This document shows, one piece after another, positions 34,104 to 44,498 of a stretch of DNA of 64,000 nt. This DNA is from Lachnospiraceae bacterium. Its GTDB lineage: Bacteria > Bacillota > Clostridia > Lachnospirales > Lachnospiraceae. The notes under the pieces are model-generated. The model did not search any database. It worked only from the letters and a program-made list of their open reading frames with translations, and had not been told where the DNA came from. Location: contig JAGPFR010000006.1 in the NCBI GenBank assembly GCA_018056425.1, positions 1 through 64,000 of the forward strand. The letters are read 5' to 3'. The position numbers and the translations under genes were made by a program. Position 1 is the stretch's first letter. Every line of letters begins with the position of its first letter.

Positions 34104-36605
34104 ATGAATAAAACGGATTTCAGAGAATTTACAAAAGACAGAATCATATATTTGGACGGTGCGTGCGGAACGAATCTTGCGAAAGCGGGAATGCCTTCGG
34201 GTTTGTGCCCCGAGAAGTGGATATGTGAGCATTCGGATGTGATGCTCGAGCTTCAGAGGAGCTATGTTCAGGCAGGTACCGATATTTTATATGCACCTAC
34301 TTTTACAGCTAACTCCATCAAGCTCGATGAGTACGGATTAAAGGATCAGGCGGATGAACTTATAAAGACTCTTTGCGGTATTTCAAGACAGGCTGCAGAT
34401 GAGTGCAGTGACAGAAAAGTACTCGTTGCAGGTGATATTACCATGACCGGACGTCAGCTTAAGCCCATAGGCAATATGGAGCTTGAAGACCTTATTGACG
34501 TTTATAAAGAGCAGATAAAGCTGCTTGAAAAATACGGATGTGACGTTCTTGTGGTTGAGACCATGATGAGCCTTGCGGAAACAAGAGCTGCTCTTATTGC
34601 GGCTAAGGAAGTGTCGAATCTTCCCGTTATGGTCACGCTTACATTTGAAGCATCCGGACGTACTCTTTTCGGAACAGATGCCGTAACGGGCGCAGTTGTA
34701 TGTGAAAGCCTCGGAGCTGATGCAATCGGTGTTAACTGTTCGACCGGTCCTAAGGATATGGTGCAGATAGTTGCCGATATGGCTGAAAACACCAGAATTC
34801 CGATCATTGCAAAGCCCAATGCAGGACTTCCCGAACTTGATGAAAACAATAGGACCGTTTATAAGATGGGTCCCGATCTGTTTGCGGAGGAGATGGCTGC
34901 ACTTGTGGATGCCGGTGCTCAGATCCTCGGCGGATGCTGCGGGACCGACAGCAGATATATCGATGCAATCGTTAAGAAATTCGGACGCGGTCCTGTCAAA
35001 CGTACCGGTTCCCGTAAAGACGGGATCAGATATCTGTCTTCCGAAAGAAGGACACTTTCATTCGGACTTGACGGAAAATTCATCATCGTAGGAGAGAGGA
35101 TCAATCCTACAGGTAAGAAAGCGCTTCAGGCAGAACTCAGAGAAGGCAACACCGACAGGGTTCTTCAGTTTGCTACGGAGCAGGAAGAAAACGGTGCGGG
35201 CGTTCTTGATATAAATGTGGGAATGGGCGGAATCGATGAGATGGCAATGATGCTCAGAGTTATCGATGAGGTCACCCAGACTACGAGCCTTCCGCTTTGC
35301 CTCGATTCAAGTTCACCCGAGATACTCGAAGCGGCACTTAGACATTATCCCGGAAGAGCTCTTGTTAATTCGGTATCACTCGAGCCTGCAAAGTTTGAAA
35401 AACTGCTTCCTACCGTTGCCAAGTACGGTGCGGTGTTCATTCTTTTACCGCTTTCGGAAAAGGGTCTTCCCAAAGATCTTGATGAGAAAAAAGAAATCAT
35501 TGATATCATATATAACAGAGCCGTGGAGCTTGGCCTGACCAAGGACAACATAGTAGTGGACGGCCTTGTACAAACGGTCGGTGCCGATCAGAGCCAGGGC
35601 GTTAAGACACTTGAGACCATAAAATATGCTCATGATAACGGCTTTGCCACGATAACGGGTTTGTCCAACATATCATTCGGACTTCCCGAAAGAAGCTATG
35701 TAAATGCAGCATTCCTTACTCTTGCAATAGCTAACGGTCTTACGATGGCAATTTCCAATCCGGGTCAGGAACTTCTGGTTGCGGCGGCAAGAGCTACGGA
35801 CCTTCTTCTCAACAAAGAGGAAAGTGATCTTGAGTATATTAATACCGCAGCAAGACTTAAGGCCGAGCGTGAAGCAAAAGAAGAACTTCTGAAAAGTGCA
35901 GCGGCATCCGGTGAAAAAGCTGAAAAGAAATCCGGAAAACCAGCAGCAGGCAGTGAAGAAGAAAAAGTCCCTGCTGAGCTTCTGGATGTGTATAAAGCTG
36001 TTGTAAGCGGAAACAGAAGCGCTGCTCCTCAGGCTGCAAAGGCTGCTCTTGATAACGGGCTGCAGGCTTCCGATATCTTAAACAATGCCCTTATACCTGC
36101 GATCAATCAGGTGGGTATTTATTTTGATAAAGGTAAATACTTCCTGCCACAGCTTATTTCATCGGCAGAAAGCATGAAGCTTACGATAGGCGTGATCGAG
36201 CCGCTCCTTGCAGCGGCAAGTGCGGGCGATGATGCTCCGTCGGTTGTAATAGCTACTGTCGAAGGCGATATACATGACATAGGCAAGAATCTTGTTGCGA
36301 TGATGCTCGGAAACTACGGTTTCAAAGTCATCGATATGGGCAAGGACATAAAGGCCGAAGATATCGTAAATGAAGCAGTTTCTAAGGATGCAAAGATCAT
36401 ATGCCTGTCGGCACTTATGACTACCACGATGATCCATATGAAAGAGACCATCGAACTTGTAAAAGAAAAAGGCCTTGATATCAAAGTCATGGTCGGAGGA
36501 GCATGCGTTACCGAAGAATATGCTCAGGAGATCGGAGCAGACGGTTATTCGAAGGACGCAGCAGAGGCTGTGAGAGTAGCAAAACAGCTTTTAGGCATGG
36601 AGTGA
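34104..36605 (+). CDS. metH: Cobalamin-dependent methionine synthase lacking the activation domain
   Basis: 833 residues. In order: homocysteine methyltransferase domain (about 5-290, zinc Cys in GVNCSTG and GGCCGTDS), pterin-binding domain for methyl-tetrahydrofolate (about 305-575, VGERINPTGKK, LDINVG, LCLDSS), a basic/Ala-rich linker (about 590-625), cobalamin cap (about 625-705) and B12-binding domain (about 710-830) with the axial-His motif DIHDIGKNLV. The C-terminal SAM-dependent reactivation domain of the E. coli enzyme is absent, so reactivation must come from a separate protein. ATG at 34104 has no ribosome site; an in-frame TTG at 34092 is the alternative. No cobalamin or SAM riboswitch is recognisable upstream. 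ilvB follows directly. Confidence 0.94.
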   Translation: MNKTDFREFTKDRIIYLDGACGTNLAKAGMPSGLCPEKWICEHSDVMLELQRSYVQAGTDILYAPTFTANSIKLDEYGLKDQADELIKTLCGISRQAADECSDRKVLVAGDITMTGRQLKPIGNMELEDLIDVYKEQIKLLEKYGCDVLVVETMMSLAETRAALIAAKEVSNLPVMVTLTFEASGRTLFGTDAVTGAVVCESLGADAIGVNCSTGPKDMVQIVADMAENTRIPIIAKPNAGLPELDENNRTVYKMGPDLFAEEMAALVDAGAQILGGCCGTDSRYIDAIVKKFGRGPVKRTGSRKDGIRYLSSERRTLSFGLDGKFIIVGERINPTGKKALQAELREGNTDRVLQFATEQEENGAGVLDINVGMGGIDEMAMMLRVIDEVTQTTSLPLCLDSSSPEILEAALRHYPGRALVNSVSLEPAKFEKLLPTVAKYGAVFILLPLSEKGLPKDLDEKKEIIDIIYNRAVELGLTKDNIVVDGLVQTVGADQSQGVKTLETIKYAHDNGFATITGLSNISFGLPERSYVNAAFLTLAIANGLTMAISNPGQELLVAAARATDLLLNKEESDLEYINTAARLKAEREAKEELLKSAAASGEKAEKKSGKPAAGSEEEKVPAELLDVYKAVVSGNRSAAPQAAKAALDNGLQASDILNNALIPAINQVGIYFDKGKYFLPQLISSAESMKLTIGVIEPLLAAASAGDDAPSVVIATVEGDIHDIGKNLVAMMLGNYGFKVIDMGKDIKAEDIVNEAVSKDAKIICLSALMTTTMIHMKETIELVKEKGLDIKVMVGGACVTEEYAQEIGADGYSKDAAEAVRVAKQLLGME

Positions 36606-36625
36606 TGACACGGGAGGATAGAAAA

Positions 36626-38251
36626 GTGATTGGTGCAGATGCGATAGTAAAATGTCTTGAAATAGAAGGTGTTAAGAACGTATACGGATATCCCGGAGTT
36701 GCGATATGCCCTTTTTATAACAGCATTCTTCAGTCCGATATCAGAACAATCCTTGTAAGAACCGAGCAGAACGCGGCACATATGGCAAGCGGTGAGGCAA
36801 GGATCTCGGGAAAACCCGGAGTATGCGCCGTAACAAGCGGTCCGGGTGCAACCAATGTGATCACGGGTATTGCGACTGCTTTTGCGGATTCCATTCCCAT
36901 GATCATCATTACCGGTCAGGTTAATTCAGAACTTCTCGGATCGGATGTTTTCCAGGAAGCCGATATTACCGGTGCTGTGGAATCATTTGTCAAATACTCA
37001 TATCTCGTTAAGGACGCAAACGATCTTCCCCGTATCATGAAGGAAGCATTTTACATTGCTTCTACCGGAAGAAAAGGCCCCGTCCTTATCGATATTCCCA
37101 TTGATATTCAGAACCAGACCCTTAAGAATTTCAGATATCCCGAAGAAGTTAATCTCAGAACCTATAAGCCTACCTTCAAGGGAAATACTCAGCAGATCAA
37201 GAAAGTCATCCGTGAGCTTGAGAATGCCAAAAAGCCCATTATATGTGCGGGCGGTGGAGTGTTCCTTGCAAATGCCGATGACGAACTTCAGAAATTTGCA
37301 GAGAAGAAAGGCATCCCCGTTGTCTCAACCATGATGGGTATCGGAGTCCTTCCCACCGCACATCCTCTGTATTTCGGAATGGTCGGAAATAACGGCAAGC
37401 CCTATGCGAATAAAGCAATGAACGATGCCGATGTTATAATCATGATCGGTGCCCGTGTCGCTGACCGTGCCGTTAACAGACCCGAGCTTATCAGTAACGG
37501 TAACAAGACTCTTATCCATATGGATGTCGATCCGGCTGAGATCGGCAAGAATGCATACTCAACGATCCCTCTTGTAGGAGATGCCGAAGCAATCCTCGAA
37601 GAGCTTACCGCATCCGAAACAGATGCCGATTACTCTGCATGGGTCAAAGAGCTTACCGCGGCAAGGAAAGCGTTTAAACCAAGCAGAAAGCCTTCATCCA
37701 AATTCGTGGATCCCGCTGAATTTGTAAAGCAGCTTACCACCGATATGATCGATGGAAGCATCTATGTGGCAGATGTCGGACAGAACCAGATCTGGTCGTG
37801 TGCAAATATCGTCATCGGTAAGGGCAGAATGCTTACAAGCGGCGGTATGGGAACCATGGGCTATGCTATTCCCGCAGCTCTCGGTGCCAAGATAGCAGCT
37901 CCCAAGAGACAGACCGTTGCCGTCTGCGGAGACGGCGGATTCCAGATGTCCATGTGCGAACTTGCTACTTTCGTTCAGCATAATGTTCAGGCCAAGATCG
38001 TCGTCCTCAGAAACGGATACCTCGGAATGGTAAGAGAGTACCAGCACTATACTTACAATGACGATTATTCGATGGTTAAGCTTGACGGAGATCCCGATCT
38101 TGAGCATATCGCTGCAGCTTACGGATTCGATTATCTTAAGCTTGATAACATGAAGGATTCCAAAGCGGTCATCAGGAAGTTCTTAAACGATAAAAAGAAT
38201 GTTCTTCTTGAGTGCATCGTAGATCCCAAAGATGTTGTTAATCCTGAATAA
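36626..38251 (+). CDS. ilvB: Acetolactate synthase, catalytic subunit
   Basis: 541 residues. ThDP enzyme: the activating Glu is in VRTEQNAAHMA, the diphosphate motif GDGGFQMSMCELAT ... NGYLGMVREYQ is intact, and FAD-region blocks (FQEADITGAVE, GMVGNNGKPYAN) are present. It makes acetolactate or acetohydroxybutyrate at the start of Val/Leu/Ile synthesis. I choose GTG at 36626 because GGGAGG lies 8 bases upstream; ATG at 36605 (overlapping the metH stop) has none. Coupling to metH is unusual; it is followed by its regulatory subunit. Confidence 0.94.
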   Translation: MIGADAIVKCLEIEGVKNVYGYPGVAICPFYNSILQSDIRTILVRTEQNAAHMASGEARISGKPGVCAVTSGPGATNVITGIATAFADSIPMIIITGQVNSELLGSDVFQEADITGAVESFVKYSYLVKDANDLPRIMKEAFYIASTGRKGPVLIDIPIDIQNQTLKNFRYPEEVNLRTYKPTFKGNTQQIKKVIRELENAKKPIICAGGGVFLANADDELQKFAEKKGIPVVSTMMGIGVLPTAHPLYFGMVGNNGKPYANKAMNDADVIIMIGARVADRAVNRPELISNGNKTLIHMDVDPAEIGKNAYSTIPLVGDAEAILEELTASETDADYSAWVKELTAARKAFKPSRKPSSKFVDPAEFVKQLTTDMIDGSIYVADVGQNQIWSCANIVIGKGRMLTSGGMGTMGYAIPAALGAKIAAPKRQTVAVCGDGGFQMSMCELATFVQHNVQAKIVVLRNGYLGMVREYQHYTYNDDYSMVKLDGDPDLEHIAAAYGFDYLKLDNMKDSKAVIRKFLNDKKNVLLECIVDPKDVVNPE

Positions 38252-38262
38252 GACAGAGGTGG

Positions 38263-38760
38263 ATGATGAATAAAAGAATCTATTCCGTAAATGTTGAAAA
38301 CAGAGCCGGCGTACTTTCCAAGGTAAGCGGTCTCTTTTCCCGAAGGAATTTTAATATCGACTCTTTGGCTGTGGGCGAGACTGACGATCCCACCGTTTCT
38401 TCCATGACGATCGTATCAAGCGGTGACGAGAGAACTTTAGAGCAGATCGAAAAACAGCTGAACAAAAAGCTTGATGTCATCAAGGTAAAGACCTTCTCCG
38501 AGATGCAGTGCGTATCCAGGGAACTTATGCTGATGAAGATCAAGTATAATAAGAATAACCGTGCTGAGATCATGGAGATCTGTGAGGTGATGAAGGCGGA
38601 GATAGTTGATATGAGTCTTCATTACATGATGATCCAGATCTGTGCATCTCCCGATAAAATAAAACTGCTTCTTGAGATGTTCCGCAGCATATCTATCGTG
38701 GAAGTTGCTCGTACAGGAACCCTTGCTCTTGCCAAGTGCTCCGAAAATGAACAGAATTAA
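38263..38760 (+). CDS. ilvH: Acetolactate synthase small subunit, copy 1
   Basis: 165 residues. N-terminal ACT domain (YSVNVENRAGVLSKVSGLFSRRNFNIDSLAVGETDD) and C-terminal dimerisation domain (VSRELMLMKIK ... EVARTGTLALAK). It binds valine and controls the catalytic subunit. An AGAGGTGG site precedes two adjacent ATGs (38263, 38266). A second, diverged paralogue lies 93 bases downstream. Confidence 0.94.
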   Translation: MMNKRIYSVNVENRAGVLSKVSGLFSRRNFNIDSLAVGETDDPTVSSMTIVSSGDERTLEQIEKQLNKKLDVIKVKTFSEMQCVSRELMLMKIKYNKNNRAEIMEICEVMKAEIVDMSLHYMMIQICASPDKIKLLLEMFRSISIVEVARTGTLALAKCSENEQN

Positions 38761-38783
38761 ATAAAAATAGTTACATAAGGGCG

Positions 38784-38812
38784 TTGACATTAGCGTAGTA
38801 AAGCAGTAAAGT
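38784..38812 (+). promoter_or_regulatory. Internal promoter before ilvH copy 2
   Basis: TTGACA (38784-38789), 17-base spacer, TAAAGT (38807-38812): the same hexamers and spacing as the trp promoter at 27455. It would let ilvH2-ilvC be expressed apart from ilvB-ilvH1. Confidence 0.65.
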
Positions 38813-38853
38813 ATTTAAAGTTACGGTTTTACTATTAAAGCAGGTGGATTTTT

Positions 38854-39354
38854 ATGCAGAAAATGGTACTTCAGCTTCTTGCTGATAACAATTCAGGTGT
38901 ACTCAGCAGAATATCCGGTCTCTTTTCACGAAGAGGATATAATATCGAGAGTATTACTGCAGGAGTAACCGCAGATCCCAAGTATTCGAGGATCACTATC
39001 GTAACTTGCGGAGATGAGGAGATCATCGAGCAGATCGAAAAGCAGGTTGCAAAGCTTGAGGATGTCAGAGATGTCAAAGAGCTTCCCTACGATTCATCCG
39101 TACACAGAGAGCTTTGCCTCATCAAAGTAAGATGCGCCGCATCCGAGAGAGAAGATATGGTTTCTCTTGCGGGAATCTTCAGAGGAAACATCATCGATGT
39201 GGGACCTGATTCGATAATTATCGAGATAACCGGTAACCAGTCCAAGATCGATGCATTTATCGGACTTCTCGACGGACATGAGATACTTGAGGTTGCAAGA
39301 ACCGGTATCGCAGGCCTTTCAAGAGGAAGCGAAAACGTCACTTATCTGCCTTAA
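38854..39354 (+). CDS. ilvH: Acetolactate synthase small subunit, copy 2
   Basis: 166 residues. Same architecture as copy 1: ACT domain (LQLLADNNSGVLSRISGLFSRRGYNIESITAGVTADP) and C-terminal domain (VHRELCLIKVRC ... EVARTGIAGLSRG). It is clearly diverged from copy 1, not a recent duplicate. AGCAGGTGG lies before the ATG. It is probably co-transcribed with ilvC from the promoter at 38784. Different valine sensitivity of the two holoenzymes is a reasonable hypothesis. Confidence 0.94.
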   Translation: MQKMVLQLLADNNSGVLSRISGLFSRRGYNIESITAGVTADPKYSRITIVTCGDEEIIEQIEKQVAKLEDVRDVKELPYDSSVHRELCLIKVRCAASEREDMVSLAGIFRGNIIDVGPDSIIIEITGNQSKIDAFIGLLDGHEILEVARTGIAGLSRGSENVTYLP

Positions 39355-39372
39355 TGCAGTTAATGAATATAA

Positions 39373-40422
<1,050 letters not shown>

Positions 40423-40437
40423 TACTCAGAATATATT

Positions 40438-40484
40438 AAATGCCTTCGCTTTTTGCTATAATAAAAAAGCGGGGGCATTTTTTA
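40438..40484 (+). terminator. Intrinsic terminator after ilvC
   Basis: AATGCC-TCGCTTTTT pairs with AAAAAGCG-GGGCATT (about 40438-40479) with a T-run following. Confidence 0.85.
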
Positions 40485-40498
40485 TTGGGAGTATTTCA

Positions 40499-42505
40499 AT
40501 GAGTATTAAATTGTTTCGTCGTTCCAAAAAGTGTTTTTCTCTTTTCCTTTCGGGAGTTCTTCTCTTTGGTCTTATCGGATGTTCTCCAAGCTCTGATCAA
40601 CCTGTGGATAATTTAACCGATATTGAAACGCCTTCAGATGCTGAAGGTGCTGTTTTAAATGCTGACACAGATACAAGGATAAGTGATAACGGTCAGCCTA
40701 TTTACGATTTCGATGAATTTGCAAACAGAGAATGGTATGAAAGCATTAATGCAGATGCCGAAAGTGTCACATATCTGTCAAATTCATATCTTAACTATAT
40801 CTATCTTGTTAAAGACATTCTTGAATCCACCGATTTATCTTCATTAAGTGAAGATGATGCCTTATATAAGACGGTTTCGCTATACAATGAATTGACTGAC
40901 AGATCGGATCCGGATGGCAGATTGGAATCTATCAGGGCTTACCTTGAACCGATCAATAATGTTAAAACTCTTAATGACCTTTACGATCTTTATTCCGTAC
41001 CGGAATATGCAATTTCCAATTACCTGATAGATATTAACGTTAAACCTGATTTTTACTGGGATAATATCGGATATGTCAGCCCCAAGTCCAAAAGAGATTT
41101 GTTTGATCTTCTGAAAGAATCTCTTGATAAAAACTGCGGTGATATGACTCTTAGATTATATCTTAATGAACTGGGATATGATGATTCCATAATTGAAGAG
41201 TTATTCAAAAATGCATATGAAATAGAAGATAAGATAGATGAATTGTTTAATAGCGATGAATGGATTAATGATGAATATTTCTATTATTATAATGAGGAAG
41301 GCGCAATTGAAGACGGGCTTACAGTTCCTGTTTTTGATATTGTCGAAAGTCTAAACGGATACGGTACGCACGGATATATCTTATGCAAAACATGTATATT
41401 CGATCTTTACAATGAACTATATGTGCCTGAAAACATTGATAAATTAAGAGATTATTATGTCCTCTCTTCATTATGGACCGTGTATTACTCGGGATATGAA
41501 TTTCTTGATGTTACTCAATCCGGAATGCAGTTAACCGGTGATGATATAGCTGTTATTTATATTATGAACAATGCTCCCGACGTTATTTCAAAAGAAGTAA
41601 TGAAAAGGTGTTGTTCAGATTCTGATTCCAAAGAAATCAATTCTCTTCTTCTTCAGATTAAGACCTCTGCCATTAAGGTTATTGAAGGAATCGATTGGTT
41701 GAGTGATGATGCGAAAAATCTTGCCCAGGTTAAGATATCCCGTCTGACACAGTACATAGGGCAAAACGGACATAATTACAATTTGAACGGTTATGTTATG
41801 AATGGCGATCCCATCATTGATCTGATAGGATTGGCAGCCGAATCCTACAGATTTGAAATGATCCAGACTTATTTTTCCGATATCGACAGGGCACCATTTG
41901 GTTCTTCTGTAAACACCTGTACCGCATATTATTATCGCCAATACAATTGTCTTCTTATCAGTGCAGGTATGATATCCGATTCGTTCGTCACAGGAGCTGA
42001 ATCTTTTGAAGAAAAGCTTGGGTATTTCGGAGCTATCGCCGCTCATGAGATCGGTCATTCAAGCGATTCATTGGGTATCCTATATAATGAAACGGGATAT
42101 TATGGTCCTATCATTACGGATGATGATTACGATGCTTATATGGAAAAACTTGATTCCATAAAAGCTTTCTTTGACGGTAAAACGGTATATGATGGTTATT
42201 CTATCTCCGGTGATATTATTTGTGATGAAACTTACGCCGACCTTTTTGCTGTCAGAACTTGTTTGAATATTCTTGCTGAAAAAGAAGACGCAGATTATGA
42301 TCTGTTTTTCAGAACATATGCTATGTATAATGCAGGTCTTTACGGAGAATCAAATATCGCGGACTATTCGGAAGACGGACACCTGATGGCAAAAGCAAGA
42401 ATTAATTATGTTTTGGGTCAGTTTGATGAATTCTATGACACTTACAATATAGATGAGTCAAGCCCGTATTATGTTCCGGAAAGCGAGCGTCTCAGGATCT
42501 TCTGA
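40499..42505 (+). CDS. Lipoprotein metallopeptidase of the M13 (neprilysin/PepO) family
   Basis: 668 residues. Lipoprotein signal peptide with lipobox LIGC (cysteine near residue 28) followed by a Ser/Asp-rich linker, so anchored outside the membrane. C-terminal zinc site: HEIGHSSDSLG (HExxH) and ETYADLFAVRT (ExxAD) about 60 residues on, as in M13 peptidases. The N-terminal helical region (about 65-400) fits the M13 cap, though it is diverged. TTGGGAG lies upstream of the ATG; a terminator follows, so it is monocistronic. AT-rich codon use compared with the ilv genes next door. Substrate unknown; family members cut small peptides. Confidence 0.82.
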   Translation: MSIKLFRRSKKCFSLFLSGVLLFGLIGCSPSSDQPVDNLTDIETPSDAEGAVLNADTDTRISDNGQPIYDFDEFANREWYESINADAESVTYLSNSYLNYIYLVKDILESTDLSSLSEDDALYKTVSLYNELTDRSDPDGRLESIRAYLEPINNVKTLNDLYDLYSVPEYAISNYLIDINVKPDFYWDNIGYVSPKSKRDLFDLLKESLDKNCGDMTLRLYLNELGYDDSIIEELFKNAYEIEDKIDELFNSDEWINDEYFYYYNEEGAIEDGLTVPVFDIVESLNGYGTHGYILCKTCIFDLYNELYVPENIDKLRDYYVLSSLWTVYYSGYEFLDVTQSGMQLTGDDIAVIYIMNNAPDVISKEVMKRCCSDSDSKEINSLLLQIKTSAIKVIEGIDWLSDDAKNLAQVKISRLTQYIGQNGHNYNLNGYVMNGDPIIDLIGLAAESYRFEMIQTYFSDIDRAPFGSSVNTCTAYYYRQYNCLLISAGMISDSFVTGAESFEEKLGYFGAIAAHEIGHSSDSLGILYNETGYYGPIITDDDYDAYMEKLDSIKAFFDGKTVYDGYSISGDIICDETYADLFAVRTCLNILAEKEDADYDLFFRTYAMYNAGLYGESNIADYSEDGHLMAKARINYVLGQFDEFYDTYNIDESSPYYVPESERLRIF

Positions 42506-42542
42506 TTACCGATTTAGTCATATATTATATGTTTAGTCAATG

Positions 42543-42572
42543 AAAAAGGGAGCTATCATGCTCCCTTTTTAT
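42543..42572 (+). terminator. Intrinsic terminator after the M13 peptidase gene
   Basis: AAAAAGGGAGC (42543-42553), loop TATCAT, GCTCCCTTTTT (42560-42570). Confidence 0.9.
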
Positions 42573-42626
42573 ATATAATATATATGTTAACGTACGTTAT
42601 AAGTCATGGCGGCGTGGGAGGCATTT

Positions 42627-44339
42627 ATGAATAATTTATCTAAAAGAATCTTAGGTATAATATCCGGATTTATACTTGTGGTTTCAGGCTCTTTAAGCGG
42701 AGCCGGCGGAGTTGGCTTAGTAAAAGCTGTTGATAATGGCAGTTATGTAATTGTATACAATAGAGGCAGTGCAAATATCAATAATGCAAATTTAGAATTT
42801 ACCTTTAAAGATTCAAGCGGAAATACAATACAGCCTTCATTGCCCGGTGCAAATTTGATTAGCATTTCAGATTCAGTTTCCGGTGGCGAATCATCGGGAA
42901 ATCTACCTTCGGACATTGCAAAGGTTAATATCAAAGTACAAACGGCGGGATGTCCTTTAACCGATAACAGTTATGTGAAGATTTCAGGTTTCCCCGTACA
43001 GATTACAGATGAAATGACAGGAAATAGCGGACAGGATTTTGATATTACCTGTGATCAGAGTCTGGATGTTAACCTTACCCTTGCGCCTAATAACGGCGGT
43101 GGAAATAACGGACAGGGAAATTTTGACGGACAGGAGAGGAATGTAACATTAAATATTGCTTCATCCTGTCAGTTCCTCCTAGCAAAGAACGATTTCAGAA
43201 TCAGCTTTTCATCAGGTGATGATCAGACTCAGTATTTTCATGAACATACCTCCGGCACTTCAATAAGTGGTGTATATCCTGCAAACAGGGATAAGGTTTA
43301 CCTGGGAATAACGGTTACCGATCAGTATTTTATTCCCTATATGCGAGCTCTTGTTCATTATGAAGACGGTTCAACAAGGGAAGAATCCGATGGAACAGCG
43401 GATATGGGAAACAGATATCTGGCTGTTGATATTCCTATCGAACCCGGAACCGGTGATATTTCCATAGATCTTTATCTTGAAGTGGATAAAGAAGTTAATG
43501 CAAGCGTTTCTTCATCCTCCGTTAACGGCGGAAGCATAAGATACAATGTTTGTGATTCTGACGGAAACACAAACATTCCCGACTCCTCAAATGTTACCCT
43601 CTCAATTGCCGATACAACGAAGGATGCTTCCGCTGTTACGGCTTATGGTGCTGACATAGACGGTACATTTGACTTGGGTATGAGTCTTAACGGATCTGGT
43701 TTGACTCTTCTTAATGAGCCTGTCGAAGTATGTATGAAACTTAATACGGATACATATCAGGGTACAGGCTATCAGGTTGTCAGAAATCATAACGGACGGC
43801 TTGAAGAAGTAATGACCGAATATGATTATAGAAGCGGAACTTTGACATTTTTTACCGACAGATTTTCGTCTTATTCGCTTATCAGAACCGCAGGTTCACC
43901 GCAAACCGCCGATGATGCCGGAAATAATGTCAGAAAGGAATTCGAAAACATATTCGAAGGAAACGATAATCTGGCTGATGGTCTTGTTATAGGCGACGGT
44001 GCATTAACCGGTGGTTCAAAACCTGTGATCACAACCACCGTAAATTCACAGGGTGAGAAGTTCTATGAAGCTGCAAAGCTTGTTACTCCGTCAGGATTTG
44101 CGGAAGCGTTCTGTTTTAACATTCTTGTGGACGGCAAGGCCACATATGATGAAAAGTCCGGAAATATCCGTATCAAGATTCCTTCATTCTACAAAAAGAG
44201 CGGAAGAACATTTGCATTGATAGCGGTGGATAAAAACGGTCAGCCTTATCTGTTTACGGACCTTGATACATCGGATGATTACCTTACGGTTCATATTGAT
44301 GTAGAAGGTTATGCTTTTCAGGTTATATATATGGATTAG
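42627..44339 (+). CDS. Secreted multidomain protein sharing a C-terminal module with the 2198-3376 product
   Basis: 570 residues. An N-terminal signal-type segment (MNNLSKR, hydrophobic core, VKAVD) indicates export. The body is beta-rich, Asn/Gly/Ser-rich, with a low-complexity linker (NNGGGNNGQGNFDGQ, near 155-170). No catalytic motif recognised. The last ~100 residues (FCFNILVDGKA ... FALIAVDKNGQPYLFTDLD ... HIDVEGYAFQVIY) match both repeats of the protein at 2198-3376 (YKLVAVDKNGAIHVFDDID). ATG at 42627 follows GGGAGG (42615-42620); an in-frame ATG seven codons earlier lacks a ribosome site. Own terminator follows. A surface or adhesive role is speculation. Confidence 0.78.
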   Translation: MNNLSKRILGIISGFILVVSGSLSGAGGVGLVKAVDNGSYVIVYNRGSANINNANLEFTFKDSSGNTIQPSLPGANLISISDSVSGGESSGNLPSDIAKVNIKVQTAGCPLTDNSYVKISGFPVQITDEMTGNSGQDFDITCDQSLDVNLTLAPNNGGGNNGQGNFDGQERNVTLNIASSCQFLLAKNDFRISFSSGDDQTQYFHEHTSGTSISGVYPANRDKVYLGITVTDQYFIPYMRALVHYEDGSTREESDGTADMGNRYLAVDIPIEPGTGDISIDLYLEVDKEVNASVSSSSVNGGSIRYNVCDSDGNTNIPDSSNVTLSIADTTKDASAVTAYGADIDGTFDLGMSLNGSGLTLLNEPVEVCMKLNTDTYQGTGYQVVRNHNGRLEEVMTEYDYRSGTLTFFTDRFSSYSLIRTAGSPQTADDAGNNVRKEFENIFEGNDNLADGLVIGDGALTGGSKPVITTTVNSQGEKFYEAAKLVTPSGFAEAFCFNILVDGKATYDEKSGNIRIKIPSFYKKSGRTFALIAVDKNGQPYLFTDLDTSDDYLTVHIDVEGYAFQVIYMD

Positions 44340-44361
44340 TGATTAACTTTCTCCCCTGTTT

Positions 44362-44397
44362 ATTGACCTCGTCCGGTTTGGGACGGGGTCAATTTTT
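44362..44397 (+). terminator. Intrinsic terminator before leuC
   Basis: ATTGACCTCGTCC (44362-44374) pairs with GGACGGGGTCAAT (44380-44392) with one T-G pair, then TTTTT. Confidence 0.88.
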
Positions 44398-44419
44398 ATG
44401 CAAAAATCTTGTATATTTG

Positions 44420-44448
44420 CTGATAAACAGGCGAAAAGATGATATAAT
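44420..44448 (+). promoter_or_regulatory. Promoter of leuC-leuD
   Basis: CTGATA (44420-44425), 17-base spacer, TATAAT (44443-44448) with an extended TGA before the -10. No T-box or leader peptide is seen in the 50-base leader. Confidence 0.65.
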
Positions 44449-44498
44449 CAAATGGCTTATGGAGAGCAAATTTTTAAGTATAGAAAGAGGATTTACTG

